A stretch of DNA of 64,000 nucleotides from VRUE01 sp963747765. Lineage in GTDB: Bacteria > Actinomycetota > Thermoleophilia > Solirubrobacterales > 70-9. The notes below the pieces were generated by a model. That model did no database searches. It was not told where the DNA came from and worked only from the letters and a program-made list of their open reading frames with translations. The translations under genes and the position numbers were made by a program. The DNA is taken from NCBI GenBank assembly GCA_963747765.1, contig CAVVGH010000006.1, positions 62,001 through 126,000 on the forward strand, given 5' to 3'. Of this stretch, positions 16,049 to 24,776 are shown one piece after another (the stretch's first letter is position 1; the number at the start of each line of letters is the position of its first letter).

Positions 16049-17289
16049 CAGCCCGCCCCCCCGATCTCCTCCAGCAGTCGGGCGGGGTCCACGGGGCGCT
16101 GCTCGCCACTCTCCATGTCTCGCAGCTGGGCACCGCCCTCGCTCTCGAGGATCAGGACCCGGCGGGCGCCGACCCGATCCGCGTGCTTCAACTGGCCCTT
16201 GAGGCTGCGGCCGGCCAGATCAACCTCCACCGCAAGCCCGGCGTGGCGCAGCTCATTTGCCAGGGCCAGCGCCCGCTGCCGCTGTCCCTCGTCGGCGACG
16301 GCGAGAAAGGCGTCGCGGCCACTCGGCTCCTCGTCCTCGTCGAGGGCAAGCAGGATGCGCTCGATCCCCGCCGCCCAGCCGATCGCGGGCGTCGGCGGCC
16401 CACCGAGCTGCTCGATCAGCCCGTCGTAGCGCCCCCCTCCGCCAACCTCGGACTGCGCACCGAGGCCCTCGCAGACGAAGGAGAAGATCGTCCGCGTGTA
16501 GTAGTCGAGGCCGCGCACGAGGGTCGGGTCGATCCGGTAGGAGATCCCCGCCGTCTCGAGCAGGGCCCGCACCGCGGCGAAGTGCTCTGCGTCCTCCCCG
16601 TCGAGTCGTTCGACGACCGTCGGGGCACTGGCCATGACCGCCTGCGTTCCCTCGTCGTCGGAATCGAAGGCTCGCAACGGGTTGAGGTCGATCCGTTCGC
16701 GCACGTCCTTTGACAGCTTGCCCTCGTTGGCGCGCAGATGCGCCTTGAGCTCCTCCAGGTAAGCGCGGCGGGCCTGCGCCGACCCCAGGCTTCCCAGTCG
16801 CAACTCGACCCCCGGAACGCCCAACTCCCCAAGGAGGTCCGCGAGCAACATGATCGCCTCGGCGTCGGCGAGCGGAGAATCGGTCCCGATCGCCTCCGCC
16901 CCGATCTGGTGAAATTGCCGGTAGCGACCTGCCTGCGGGCGCTCGTGGCGGAAGAAGGGGCCAACGTAGGAAAGCTTCACCGGCTGCGCCAGCTTGTGCA
17001 TCCCGTGCTCCAGATAGGCGCGGCAGATCGGCGCCGTCCCCTCCGGGCGCAGCGTAATGCTTCGCCCTCCCTTGTCCTCGAAGGTGAACATCTCCTTGCG
17101 GACGATGTCCGTGGAGCGCCCGACCCCGCGCTCGAAGAGCTCGGTGTCCTCGAAGGCGGGTGTGGCGATCGGCTCATAGCCCGCCCTGGCAAAGATCTCT
17201 GCGGCGGTGCGCTCGACCCTCGCTCGGGCGTGGGCGTTGCCCGGCAACACGTCAAAGGTGCCGCGGGGCGCCTGGTACTTGCTGGCCAT
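16048..17289 (-). CDS. hisS: Histidyl-tRNA synthetase
   Basis: 413 residues, class II synthetase. ASKYQAPRGTFDVLP at the start, TLRPEGTAPICRAYLEHG (motif 2 region), GPFFRHERPQAGRYRQFHQ, the His-specific signature LVRGLDYYTRTIFSF and the C-terminal anticodon domain (AVADEGQRQRALALANELR). The ATG at 17289 begins the conserved N-terminus; the open frame extends to 17583 across the neighbouring gene and was rejected. It overlaps aspS by four bases and lies 31 bp after the MBL hydrolase, so hisS-aspS are one unit. Confidence 0.96.
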   Translation of the reverse strand: MASKYQAPRGTFDVLPGNAHARARVERTAAEIFARAGYEPIATPAFEDTELFERGVGRSTDIVRKEMFTFEDKGGRSITLRPEGTAPICRAYLEHGMHKLAQPVKLSYVGPFFRHERPQAGRYRQFHQIGAEAIGTDSPLADAEAIMLLADLLGELGVPGVELRLGSLGSAQARRAYLEELKAHLRANEGKLSKDVRERIDLNPLRAFDSDDEGTQAVMASAPTVVERLDGEDAEHFAAVRALLETAGISYRIDPTLVRGLDYYTRTIFSFVCEGLGAQSEVGGGGRYDGLIEQLGGPPTPAIGWAAGIERILLALDEDEEPSGRDAFLAVADEGQRQRALALANELRHAGLAVEVDLAGRSLKGQLKHADRVGARRVLILESEGGAQLRDMESGEQRPVDPARLLEEIGGAG

Positions 17290-17320
17290 GGTGCGCGACC
17301 TTACCTGCGAGCCTGGGCGG

Positions 17321-17965
17321 TCAGCGCGCCAGCTCGGCGAGGAAGGGGTTGGTGGCGCGCTCGGCCCCGAGCGTCGTCGCACCCATGTGCCCCGGATACA
17401 CAGCGGTCTCGGCTGGATGGGAGTCGAGCAGCGCGCCGATCGAGTGGAGCAGCGTGGGCCCGTCGCCGCCGGGCAGATCCACGCGTCCGACCGATCCCTG
17501 GAAGAGGACGTCGCCCGAGAAGATGGCGTCCTCGCCACGCACGGAGTAGGTGACGTGGCCGGGGCTGTGGCCCGGCGTGGCAATCACGTCCAGCGTCAGC
17601 CCCGCCAGCTCCAGGACCTCCCCACCGCTCACGGTCTGATCGGCCTCGTAGCCCTCGTACGGGCCAAGCCCGGGCACCGGAACGTAGGACATGATGTCGG
17701 CCAGCACAGGAGTTTCGACCGCGGGGCAGTGGACGGGCGCGCCCGAATTCTTCGCCACCGGAGCGACAGCGCCGATGTGATCGAAATGACAGTGGGTGAG
17801 GAGGATCGCGTCGATCGTTGCCCCCATCTCCTCGACGGCGGCGAGGATTCGGTCCGCCTCTTCCCCGGGATCGATGACGATTGCAGCGTCGGCCCCCTCG
17901 TTGCGCGCGATGAAGCAGTTCTCCCCGAGCGGGCCGACGGTGAGCATCTGTACCTCGAGGCTCAC
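17321..17965 (-). CDS. MBL-fold hydrolase, glyoxalase II-like
   Basis: 214 residues. Metallo-beta-lactamase fold with THCHFDHIGAVA (the HxHxDH metal motif), ATPGHSPGHV, FSGDVLFQGSVGRVDLPGG and VYPGHMGATT. The LFQGSVGR-D segment is characteristic of the hydroxyacylglutathione hydrolase/YcbL-type group, so it probably hydrolyses a thioester, but actinobacteria generally lack glutathione and the substrate is unknown. GTG 17965 is chosen: it overlaps the upstream stop as GTGA and has GGAGA a few bases before it. Likely co-transcribed with the membrane protein upstream and close to hisS. Confidence 0.85.
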   Translation of the reverse strand: MSLEVQMLTVGPLGENCFIARNEGADAAIVIDPGEEADRILAAVEEMGATIDAILLTHCHFDHIGAVAPVAKNSGAPVHCPAVETPVLADIMSYVPVPGLGPYEGYEADQTVSGGEVLELAGLTLDVIATPGHSPGHVTYSVRGEDAIFSGDVLFQGSVGRVDLPGGDGPTLLHSIGALLDSHPAETAVYPGHMGATTLGAERATNPFLAELAR

Positions 17966-18327
17966 CTCTTCTCCGCCGCGCGGATCCTCGCCCGCTCCCG
18001 TTTCCGCCACATCATCGTGTCGATGTAATAGCCGGCCGGAATGTAGAAGACGAGCATGAAGGCGCCAAGCATGAGAGCCGCGCCGATCGGTCGTCTGAAC
18101 AGAAGCATGAGGAGGGCGGTGAAGATCACAGCGGCAATCACGCCCCGAGTCGTGGCGCTGCGCCAGGTGGGCGGAGCATCCACGCGGGGAGCGGTCTTGC
18201 GTTTGGATCGGGCCCGTGCCTTGGCCTCCTCGCGGCTGCGGGGACGGCCGGCTCGGCGGTTGGTGTCGACGCGGCCGCCCTGAGTGCCTCGGTGCTTGCG
18301 GCGCCGCTTCTTCTTAGCCTGAGCCAT
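17962..18327 (-). CDS. Small basic membrane protein, function unknown
   Basis: 121 residues. About 60 very basic residues at the N-terminus (AQAKKKRRRKHRGTQGG, repeated R/K with A) then two membrane helices (GVIAAVIFTALLMLLF and AALMLGAFMLVFYIPAGYY) and a basic C-terminal tail. The highly charged N-terminus could contact RNA or the ribosome; this is only a guess from composition. ATG 18327 starts the basic segment. It overlaps the MBL hydrolase start by four bases. I do not recognise a named family. Confidence 0.7.
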   Translation of the reverse strand: MAQAKKKRRRKHRGTQGGRVDTNRRAGRPRSREEAKARARSKRKTAPRVDAPPTWRSATTRGVIAAVIFTALLMLLFRRPIGAALMLGAFMLVFYIPAGYYIDTMMWRKRERARIRAAEKR

Positions 18328-18388
18328 AGATCCGGAATCTAGCGTTCCCGCTCGCCACGCGACATCGATCCTGAACCCCGCACGGGCT

Positions 18389-19285
18389 TCACGAGTTGGC
18401 CGCGAGGCGCCGCTCGATGGTCTGCCGGACAGGGTCAAGGTCGCGAATCGGCACGTCGGCGGGGTATCCCTCCAGCGCACCGGCTGGCACGAGACCGACC
18501 AACTCCGCCTCGACGGGGCGAGCGCCGCGCGGCGCCGCGAGGGCACGCACTCGCTCGACGATGTCGCCCAGCGACACCGCGAGCGGATCGTGAACGTTGG
18601 TGGAGACCTGGGTGCGGCCGCTGGAGAGCGTCAGCCCGATCGCGCGGACGCCCGGCAGGCCCCCTCCGGACTCGCGCAGACCAGCGGCGACCGCCCGGGC
18701 GACGTCGATATCGGAGCTGTCGAGCTCGACGTTGAATGCGGCGAGCGGCGGGCGGGCGGTCACCAGCGTCGCGCCCGCCGTTCGATGGGGCAGCGCCGGC
18801 CCGAAGTCGGGCTGCAACTCCCCCGCCTCCATGCGCAGCCACAGCTCCGCCAAGCCGCCGTTGCGAAAGAAGGCCCGCTCCAGGTGCTCGGGGCTCCCTG
18901 CAAGCGCTCCGTAGAGGAAGACCGGAACGCCAAGCCCACCAATCCGCTCTGCGACCTCGAGCGCCAGGGACTGCGCGAGCTCTCGATCGCCGGGCTCGAG
19001 CCAGACGACCGGGCAGACGTCGAGCGCCCCGATTGCCGGGTGAGCCCCCGCGTGCTCGGACATGTCGACGATCTCGATCGCCTTCGCGGCGCCCTGGGAA
19101 AGGGCGTCGGGCAGCATCCCGGCCCCACCGGCAAGCGTCAGAACCGTCCGGTTGTGGTCCGGGTCTGAGTGGCGGTCAAGCAGCGCGACGGAATTCGCAA
19201 AGGCCGCCTCGAGCTCGGCGATACGGGTTGCATCGCGTCCCTCGGACACGTTGGGAACGGCGAGCAGCGATTTCGCCACGCTCAA
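18389..19285 (-). CDS. ftcD: Glutamate formimidoyltransferase (FtcD N-terminal type)
   Basis: 298 residues. Transfers the formimino group from N-formimino-glutamate to tetrahydrofolate (histidine degradation). The sequence has the family landmarks AVPNVSEGRD at the start, DRHSDPDHNRTVLTL, AHPAIGALDVCPVVWL and VFLYG, then the second domain with AFNVEL and the RAIGL segment. Only the transferase half is present; the cyclodeaminase half of bifunctional FtcD is absent, as in many bacteria. The TTG at 19285 overlaps the upstream stop (TTGA); GTG 19279 is an alternative. No other Hut genes are nearby. Confidence 0.88.
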   Translation of the reverse strand: MSVAKSLLAVPNVSEGRDATRIAELEAAFANSVALLDRHSDPDHNRTVLTLAGGAGMLPDALSQGAAKAIEIVDMSEHAGAHPAIGALDVCPVVWLEPGDRELAQSLALEVAERIGGLGVPVFLYGALAGSPEHLERAFFRNGGLAELWLRMEAGELQPDFGPALPHRTAGATLVTARPPLAAFNVELDSSDIDVARAVAAGLRESGGGLPGVRAIGLTLSSGRTQVSTNVHDPLAVSLGDIVERVRALAAPRGARPVEAELVGLVPAGALEGYPADVPIRDLDPVRQTIERRLAANS

Positions 19286-20238
19286 GCGAGCAGCTCGCCA
19301 GATTGGACGATCGGCTCGCCGTCGATCTCCACGGTCGGCTCGAGGATCACGCAGTCGAGGTGCACGGGGACCTGAACGGTGCCGCCGATCGCCGCCGACG
19401 CACCGAAGGCGACGTGGGCAGTGCCGAGGATCTTCTCGTCCTCGAGAATTTCGCCCGTCAGGATCGCCTCTTCGTTCGTGCCTATCCCCAGCTCGGCGAC
19501 GCTGGTTCCGTCGGGACCGTGGGCGGTCAACAGCTCGAGGAGCCGGGCACCATCGGCACCGTCTGCCTCGACCAGGTGCCCGTCGCGGACGGTGAGCTCA
19601 ACCGGGTCCTCAACCCGTCCGAGCCCCGCAATCGAGCCGTCGACGACAAGTGTCCCCTGTCCGGTTCCCTCGACCGGCGCGATGAAGCCCTCGCCGCAGG
19701 GCAGGTTGCCGAAGGCGCCCGGCGCGGCCAGGTTGCCGGCGTCGGAGATCGCCGTGCGCCCCTCGAGCCCGAGCCTCAGGTCGCTGCCGCGCGGACAGGT
19801 GATGCGGGCCTCCGAGCCCTCGCTGAGTCGCTTGCCGACCAGCGCTCCACGCTGCTCCAACTTCCCCATGTCGGCACCCATCACCCGGGCGAGCATCTCG
19901 CCCGTGACGCCGGGCATCGAGGCGACTCGCGCGCCCGCATCGCTGGCGGTCTTTCGCGAGGCCGTGTGTGAGAGCGACTGGACCGTGGGCGCCACGATTA
20001 CGTCAGCGGCGAGCATCGCCGCGGCCACGCTCGCCGGGGGCTCGCCGGCATGTGAGTCCCGCTCGGAGATGACCGCAAGCACGGCCTCCGCACCCTCCGC
20101 CTGCGCCTCGTTCCGCAGCAGGGCGCCAAGTTCCTCGGTCACCGGGTTGCAGATAACCAGGACCCCCTCGCCGGGCTGCACGCCAAGGCAGTCCCGGATC
20201 ACCGTCCTGACCGCTCTGTCCAGTGCGTCGGTCTCCAT
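19282..20238 (-). CDS. M29-like aminopeptidase (thermophilic metalloprotease family)
   Basis: 318 residues. The layout resembles family M29 aminopeptidases: an N-terminal alpha/beta domain (GVQPGEGVLVICN, VIVAPTVQSLSHTASRK), then GNLPCGEGFIAPVEG, AELGIGTNEEA, KILGTAHVAFG and VHLDCVI, which hold the Glu, Glu, His, His and Asp expected to bind the metal pair. M29 enzymes such as Thermus AP-T are near 400 residues, so this is a short member, similar to proteins often annotated simply as aminopeptidase. Substrate not predictable. It couples with ftcD (TTGA) and its ATG lies 68 bp before the tRNA on the other strand. Confidence 0.7.
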   Translation of the reverse strand: METDALDRAVRTVIRDCLGVQPGEGVLVICNPVTEELGALLRNEAQAEGAEAVLAVISERDSHAGEPPASVAAAMLAADVIVAPTVQSLSHTASRKTASDAGARVASMPGVTGEMLARVMGADMGKLEQRGALVGKRLSEGSEARITCPRGSDLRLGLEGRTAISDAGNLAAPGAFGNLPCGEGFIAPVEGTGQGTLVVDGSIAGLGRVEDPVELTVRDGHLVEADGADGARLLELLTAHGPDGTSVAELGIGTNEEAILTGEILEDEKILGTAHVAFGASAAIGGTVQVPVHLDCVILEPTVEIDGEPIVQSGELLA

Positions 20239-20306
20239 GCAGGCAAGGCTATGCGCTCGGCCTCGATCTCGCCAGCGGGCGCAACGCCGCTACCATCCTC
20301 CCTCCC

Positions 20307-20380
20307 GCCGGAGTAGCTCAGCTGGTTAGAGCAGCGGAATCATAATCCGCGTGTCGGGGGTTCGAGTCCCTCCTCCGGCA
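20307..20380 (+). tRNA. tRNA with CAT anticodon (elongator Met, or Ile2)
   Basis: Complete cloverleaf of 74 nt: acceptor GCCGGAG/CTCCGGC, D arm GCTC/GAGC, anticodon stem GCGGA/TCCGC with loop ATCATAA (anticodon CAT at 20341-20343), T arm with TTCGAGT loop, discriminator A. CCA is not encoded. The G1-C72 pair excludes initiator Met; elongator Met and lysidine-modified Ile2 cannot be told apart by eye. Its 3' half is the integration target of the element that follows. Confidence 0.95.
20339..20380. other. attL: 42 bp core, tRNA anticodon loop to discriminator base
   Basis: Exact 42 bp direct repeat with 37345-37386. It starts at the first base of the anticodon loop and ends at the discriminator A. 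Flanking bases differ on both sides. Confidence 0.93.
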
Positions 20381-20430
20381 TCGCAGTGCAGAGCAAAATC
20401 AACGCTCTACCGGCCCTCTTTGGGGGCGAA

Positions 20431-20449
20431 TGTGTCCCAAATGTGTCCC
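20431..20449. promoter_or_regulatory. Putative integrase arm-type sites, left end
   Basis: Two direct TGTGTCCC boxes (20431-20438, 20442-20449), 11 bp apart. The same boxes recur at the right end beside the integrase. Confidence 0.6.
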
Positions 20450-20509
20450 GAATTTCCAGGCGTGATGACGTGCCTGCGCTCTGGATATGGCCACGGAATA
20501 GCGGTCGGG

Positions 20510-21088
20510 CTACACGAAGTCCTGACGGACTTCTTCGGTTACGTCCGCCAATCGAATCGCGTCGTCCGCAACTTCCTTCACGGACACCGAGAGTTTCCCG
20601 AGCCTGAACTCCAAGCTTGCGACGTTTCCATCATTGCTGGCCTGCACGAAATAGGGCAACGCCCGCCGCGCATCTGGCTCCACTTCGTCCTGGAAGTCCC
20701 CCCTACCGACTGCGTACCCATCGAAGTGCTCCAGGACATTTCGTAGCTTGCGAACGTGCTCGAACTTCGCCTCGAAGACCGCACCGGCCGCGCGAAGTCG
20801 ATCGTCCTTGCCGAGCTGGTCTTCATGTCGCTTGAGCAACCAAAGAATGTTTCGGACGGCGACGAGGAGAAAATGAACGTCGATCTCCAGAGCGTCATAT
20901 GCATGGATTGGCCGTGAAACGTCATAGACCGGGACGGACGGGACCTCGCTCCGAGCTTCGGTCTCATGGAGACATCTCAGATGCGATTCGATTCGTTCCA
21001 GCTGGCAACTGACGGCAGCAGCCCAGAACCGAGCCGAGGCGTGTCCCCTGCCAAGAAGACGGGCTCTATCGCGCAGTGAATAGGTCAT
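20510..21088 (-). CDS. HEPN-like protein with RX4H motif, first gene of the element
   Basis: 192 residues, mostly helical. The segment VRKLRNVLEHFDGYAVG has R116 and H121 spaced RX4H, the catalytic signature of HEPN ribonucleases, in the usual context R-N-x-x-x-H. The N-terminus (RFWAAAVSCQLERIESHLRC) and HFLLVAVRNILWLLKRH are consistent with HEPN helices. No nucleotidyltransferase or other antitoxin is adjacent, so if it is a toxin it acts alone or with the SHOCT protein upstream. Inference only; it could equally be a non-catalytic HEPN. Confidence 0.5.
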   Translation of the reverse strand: MTYSLRDRARLLGRGHASARFWAAAVSCQLERIESHLRCLHETEARSEVPSVPVYDVSRPIHAYDALEIDVHFLLVAVRNILWLLKRHEDQLGKDDRLRAAGAVFEAKFEHVRKLRNVLEHFDGYAVGRGDFQDEVEPDARRALPYFVQASNDGNVASLEFRLGKLSVSVKEVADDAIRLADVTEEVRQDFV

Positions 21089-21165
21089 CCTCCACTGAGC
21101 CTAGCTCGACAACCGACCCCCTTACGGCGCTGCGTAGACCTTCGCCCATTCGTAGTGACGCGAAG

Positions 21166-22110
21166 CTAGGAACCGCTGATCAATTGCTGCTTTGCGGCGG
21201 CAAACTCCTCGTCGGTGAGAGCCCCCGCTTGATTGAGCTCGGCAAGCTTCTTCAACTCGTCCGCCACTGACGCTGCTCGGGCTGGAGGCGCGGCTTGGGC
21301 CGGATTGTGGGCCTCGTCGATCAGGTTCTGAAGCTCGGCGACGGCCGATCTGACCTCTTGCCAATTCCCGGCGATGGGGATCGCGTTGGGGGCCTTGTAG
21401 GGGTCGCTCTTGTCGCCTCCCCAGTAGCCGCTGTTGGTACCGCTCTGGCCCGGCGCCTGCACGACGACCGACCCAGTGACCATCCCCTTGTGCACCTGGA
21501 TTCCAACCAGATTTCGATAACTCCACGAGGTCGCCTCTACTCCAAAGGACGCCCCCGCCATGAAACCGGGCTTGATGACAAACAGGCGGGAGTCAGTACC
21601 AATGATCGCCTGGCCATTGGCTCCATGAATGACAACTCGAATCACCTCGCCCGCCCTGAGATTTTCGGTCAGCGCTTCGCGAACTCGCTTCTTCAGCTTC
21701 GATACCTGGGCGTCGATCCAGGTCGAGTTGGGCACATCATCGTCGCCCGCTCCATCCGAACCCGGTTGGCCCGACGCACCGGCTGTCGAGGACGCGATGC
21801 TCGCCGGGGGTAGCGATGAAGCCACGGCTGAAAAGAATCGGGCCGTCACCTCCTTCTTCTCGCCCCAGTCATAGAGCTGGCCGCTGCCCTGACGGACAAG
21901 CCGGAGAACCGAGCCGCCATCTCCCTCATCCGCCACCCTGGCCTCCATCCGCTGGCCGGACCAGGTCTTCATTGAGAGCCCGGTCTTGAACTCCAGAAAG
22001 TCCTCGCCTCGCTCAACGATCTTGTATCCGAGGGTGTTGACGGCTTCCTCGATCGCCTCAAGGACCTGTGCTCTCGGAGCGTTGTATTTCTCCTGCACTG
22101 CGTCGGCCAT
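21166..22110 (-). CDS. SHOCT-domain protein, function unknown
   Basis: 314 residues, no membrane segment. The first ~110 residues (AQVLEAIEEAVNTLGYKIVE, EFKTGLSMKTWSGQRMEAR) look like a small lipid/START-like or DUF-type alpha-beta domain. A linker rich in Ser/Ala/Gly follows, then a PH-like segment (VIRVVIHGANGQAIIGTDSR, SWSYRNLVGIQVHKG). It ends in a SHOCT module ELKKLAELNQAGALTDEEF, a short C-terminal oligomerisation element found on many uncharacterised and phage-related proteins. It lies in the left part of the element, 77 bp from the HEPN-like gene on the same strand. Confidence 0.65.
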   Translation of the reverse strand: MADAVQEKYNAPRAQVLEAIEEAVNTLGYKIVERGEDFLEFKTGLSMKTWSGQRMEARVADEGDGGSVLRLVRQGSGQLYDWGEKKEVTARFFSAVASSLPPASIASSTAGASGQPGSDGAGDDDVPNSTWIDAQVSKLKKRVREALTENLRAGEVIRVVIHGANGQAIIGTDSRLFVIKPGFMAGASFGVEATSWSYRNLVGIQVHKGMVTGSVVVQAPGQSGTNSGYWGGDKSDPYKAPNAIPIAGNWQEVRSAVAELQNLIDEAHNPAQAAPPARAASVADELKKLAELNQAGALTDEEFAAAKQQLISGS

Positions 22111-22218
22111 CGGCGTCTCCCCCGTGGAACTTAGGGCATTTAAACGGAAAGGGGTATCCGCTTAACACCCCCTGACGCGTGGCTCAGCCGGGATGGGGGT
22201 TTCGTCCGAATAGGGCCT

Positions 22219-22805
22219 CCGGTCTAGTGCCCCTGTGCGAGCGCGCTGTCGATGTCGTTAGGGCAGAATGCGGGCATCGTGGCTTCGCCCAGCGACCTCA
22301 CATACGAGATCTGGACCGACGGCGCCTGCGCCCACAAGACCACCGGCGCCGGTGGATACGCGGCAGTACTTGTCGCCCGTCGTTCCGATGGCATCACAGC
22401 CATGCAGTGGGAGCTGTCCGACGGCGACTTCGAAACCACGAACAACCGGATGGAGCTGATGGCGGTCATCACCGGATTGCGCGCCTTGCCCGCGCCCGCG
22501 CGCGTGTGCATCTTCATCGACTCCACCTACGTGAAGAAGAACTTCGGGGACTGGCTTGAGCGCTGGCAAAGCGACGGCTGGCGGACGGCGGACGGGAAGC
22601 CGGTGAAGTACCGCGACCTGTGGGAGGAGCTGTCCACCGAGGTTGCCTGTCGCAAAGTGGAATGGGTGCAGGTCCCCGGTCACACCGGGGTCCCGTTGAA
22701 CGACCGCGCGGACAAACTCGCCTGCGCCCAACGGGACGCCTACGCCGAGCGGAGTCGTCGGCGCCCCGTGGAGTAGCTCCTCCCCCGACAGGGGCACTAG
22801 ACCGG
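22219..22805. repeat. 18 bp perfect inverted repeat enclosing the RNase H gene
   Basis: CCGGTCTAGTGCCCCTGT at 22219-22236 and its exact complement at 22788-22805. Outside these, GGGGTATCCG (22151-22160) is the complement of 22803-22812, and TTTAAACGGA occurs in direct orientation at 22139 and 22814. The ends of the RNase H gene are 16 and 12 bp inside the arms. Confidence 0.9.
22252..22776 (+). CDS. rnhA: Ribonuclease HI
   Basis: Degrades the RNA strand of RNA-DNA hybrids. About 174 residues; RNase HI is usually ~155. All four catalytic acids are visible in order: Asp in YEIWTDGACAHK, Glu in TTNNRMELMAVI, Asp in VCIFIDSTYV, and Asp in LNDRADKLA, with the His loop VPGHTGVPLN. ATG 22252 is the first start; GTG at 22279 (VASPSDLTYEIW) would give a more typical N-terminus. 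It is the only intact plus-strand gene in the left half of the element and lies entirely within an inverted repeat, so it may have arrived or moved as a cassette. RNase H in an element with a relaxase could act in replication or against R-loops. Confidence 0.9.
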   Translation: MSLGQNAGIVASPSDLTYEIWTDGACAHKTTGAGGYAAVLVARRSDGITAMQWELSDGDFETTNNRMELMAVITGLRALPAPARVCIFIDSTYVKKNFGDWLERWQSDGWRTADGKPVKYRDLWEELSTEVACRKVEWVQVPGHTGVPLNDRADKLACAQRDAYAERSRRRPVE

Positions 22806-22880
22806 ATACCCCCTTTAAACGGAATCGAGAGGGGACATGTCGATCCTTGACGCATTCCGTGTCATCCGTTGCTGATTCAG

Positions 22881-24776
22881 CTATCGCCCAATCCCCATCC
22901 CGCGCCGGAGATCGCGCGTCCGGGAGGCGTGCTTCCCCAGCCCCAGCAATCGCTGGAGTTCGTTGAGGCGTCGCTGCATGGCACGCTGCGCCTCACGCTC
23001 TCGCTTGCGCTGATGGCCGAGTGCTCGGCCGGGGTCTTTGATGCCGTGCTGTTGGCGATAGCGCTCGATCTCGGACACGCCGCGATCCCAGACAGTCCGC
23101 TTCGTCGGCTCCCTCGGCCTCTCTCCAAGCTCGTTTGTGATGTAGGGAGGCGGGGCGATGCCGGCGGCGGTAATCGCCAACTGCCTCCGCTCCGCGAGAA
23201 CCCGGTCCGCGACGGCGAGCTCCCGGCGCGCGGCATCACCGGAAACCGGCATCTCCGCTAGCTGGTCTGCGAGGTGCGCCAGCTGATTGCGAGAGTGCGC
23301 TTCGAGGCTGTCTACCCGAGACTGCGCCTCCTGCCGCTCACGGCGCGGCAGCGCTTCGGCCACCTCCCGCTGCGCGTGGAAGTCCGCGAGGCGCTCGCGG
23401 CTGTCCTCGATTCGCTTGGCGAGGGCATCACGCCTTTCCGCGAGAACTTGCTCCCTGTCCGCTGCGCTGTAGAGCTCATCGCGCCTTGTGACCAGCTCCT
23501 CGGTCGGCAGGCGGGAGAACTGCGAGCGCAGCGCCTCGTCATGGGCCGCGAGCTGGGCACGGTCTCGCTCGGCGGCTTCGGCGATGTGCGGGATGCCATC
23601 GCGCAGGTAGGGAGACTCCGGCGCGATCTCCTCGCGGTGGACCTGGACCTCCGGCGTTGCATAGAGGCGAGTCTCGCCACGACTCCTTGAGGTCGCCACG
23701 TATAGCTCCTGCTTGTCCATCGAGGGATCGGCGGCGACGAGAGCATGGTCGACGGTGCTGCCCTGCACCGAGTAGGTCGTCACTGCGTAGGCATGCTCCA
23801 GGGCCGGGGCATCGGAGTGTGAGTTGGTGCGCGCCAGGTACTCGGCTCCGACTTCAACCCGACGCGCCTGGTCGATGCCATCGAGCACGACGCGGCGCTG
23901 TTCGGCGCCAACCTCGGCGATCCGCCAGCGTTCGCGGTTGTAGACCTCCGCCTGGCGGTCGTTGACGCGGGTGATGACCTGATCGCCGGCGGCGAACCTC
24001 GCTTCGCCGACCTCGATCTCCTGCGCACCGAGCTTGCCGGCCTCTCTGCGGACCTCCCGTGCCATCGCGTTGAGTCGAGCGACCTCGGCGTTTCGCTTGG
24101 CGACCATCACTGCGTCCTCTCCGTGCTCGAACGACTCGTGCCAGTCGCGGACCATCGCCTCGCGGCGGGCCTCGGCGTTGGGAGCGACCGTGACCCGCTC
24201 TCCCGACTCGTAGAGGGTAAGCGCCTCGCGTCCCTCGCCCTCCCTGATCCGCTTCGCGGCGATTCGGTCGAGCTCGTGCTCGTGGCGAATCACCTCTTCG
24301 AGGCGGATCGGGTCGGCGCGATCGGCAATGGCGCGGAACAGGCCACCCGCGTCGATCTCGCCGAGCTGCTCGGGGTCGCCAAGGAGGACGAGCTTCGCTT
24401 CGGCTCGCTCGGCGTGTGAAACCAGCCGCGCCAGGGTCGCCGAATCGACCATTCCGGCCTCGTCGACCAGCAAGACCGACCTCTGCGCGAGTCCGTCGCC
24501 GCCTCCGCTCTCGGTCCCGTCGAGTTCGACAAGCAAGCTGGCGATGCTCGTCGCCGGCAGTCCCTCGTCGCGCAAGGCGTGGGCACCTCGCCAGGTCGGT
24601 GCCGCCGCGCGCAACTCGATCCCAGCCTGCGACCAACCCTCAGCAGCGGCGACGATCGCGTAGGTCTTGCCGGTGCCCGCCTCGCCGATTACAACAGCGA
24701 CTCCCTCGGGAGTGGAGAGCAAGCGACGGACCATCTCGCGCTGGTCGTTCTTTAGGGTCGGGCGAGCGGCGATCAC
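22881..24776 (-). CDS. Helicase (RecD-like) part of a TrwC/TraA-type MobF relaxase, separated from its relaxase domain
   Basis: 631 residues. Walker A VVIGEAGTGKTYAIV, Walker B SVLLVDEAGMVD, LLGDPEQLGEIDAGG, the UvrD/RecD C-terminal motif AYAVTTYSVQGSTVDHALV and YVATSRSRGETRLY identify the 5'-3' helicase half of MobF conjugative relaxases. The last ~230 residues are charged coiled coil. Upstream the relaxase domain is present but frame-broken (24777-25983), with the first break near 24815, so the GTG at 24776 is only the start of the intact remainder. Originally one protein nicked and unwound the element for conjugation; now it is probably non-functional, though the helicase frame is intact. 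Confidence 0.8.
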   Translation of the reverse strand: MIAARPTLKNDQREMVRRLLSTPEGVAVVIGEAGTGKTYAIVAAAEGWSQAGIELRAAAPTWRGAHALRDEGLPATSIASLLVELDGTESGGGDGLAQRSVLLVDEAGMVDSATLARLVSHAERAEAKLVLLGDPEQLGEIDAGGLFRAIADRADPIRLEEVIRHEHELDRIAAKRIREGEGREALTLYESGERVTVAPNAEARREAMVRDWHESFEHGEDAVMVAKRNAEVARLNAMAREVRREAGKLGAQEIEVGEARFAAGDQVITRVNDRQAEVYNRERWRIAEVGAEQRRVVLDGIDQARRVEVGAEYLARTNSHSDAPALEHAYAVTTYSVQGSTVDHALVAADPSMDKQELYVATSRSRGETRLYATPEVQVHREEIAPESPYLRDGIPHIAEAAERDRAQLAAHDEALRSQFSRLPTEELVTRRDELYSAADREQVLAERRDALAKRIEDSRERLADFHAQREVAEALPRRERQEAQSRVDSLEAHSRNQLAHLADQLAEMPVSGDAARRELAVADRVLAERRQLAITAAGIAPPPYITNELGERPREPTKRTVWDRGVSEIERYRQQHGIKDPGRALGHQRKREREAQRAMQRRLNELQRLLGLGKHASRTRDLRRGMGIGR

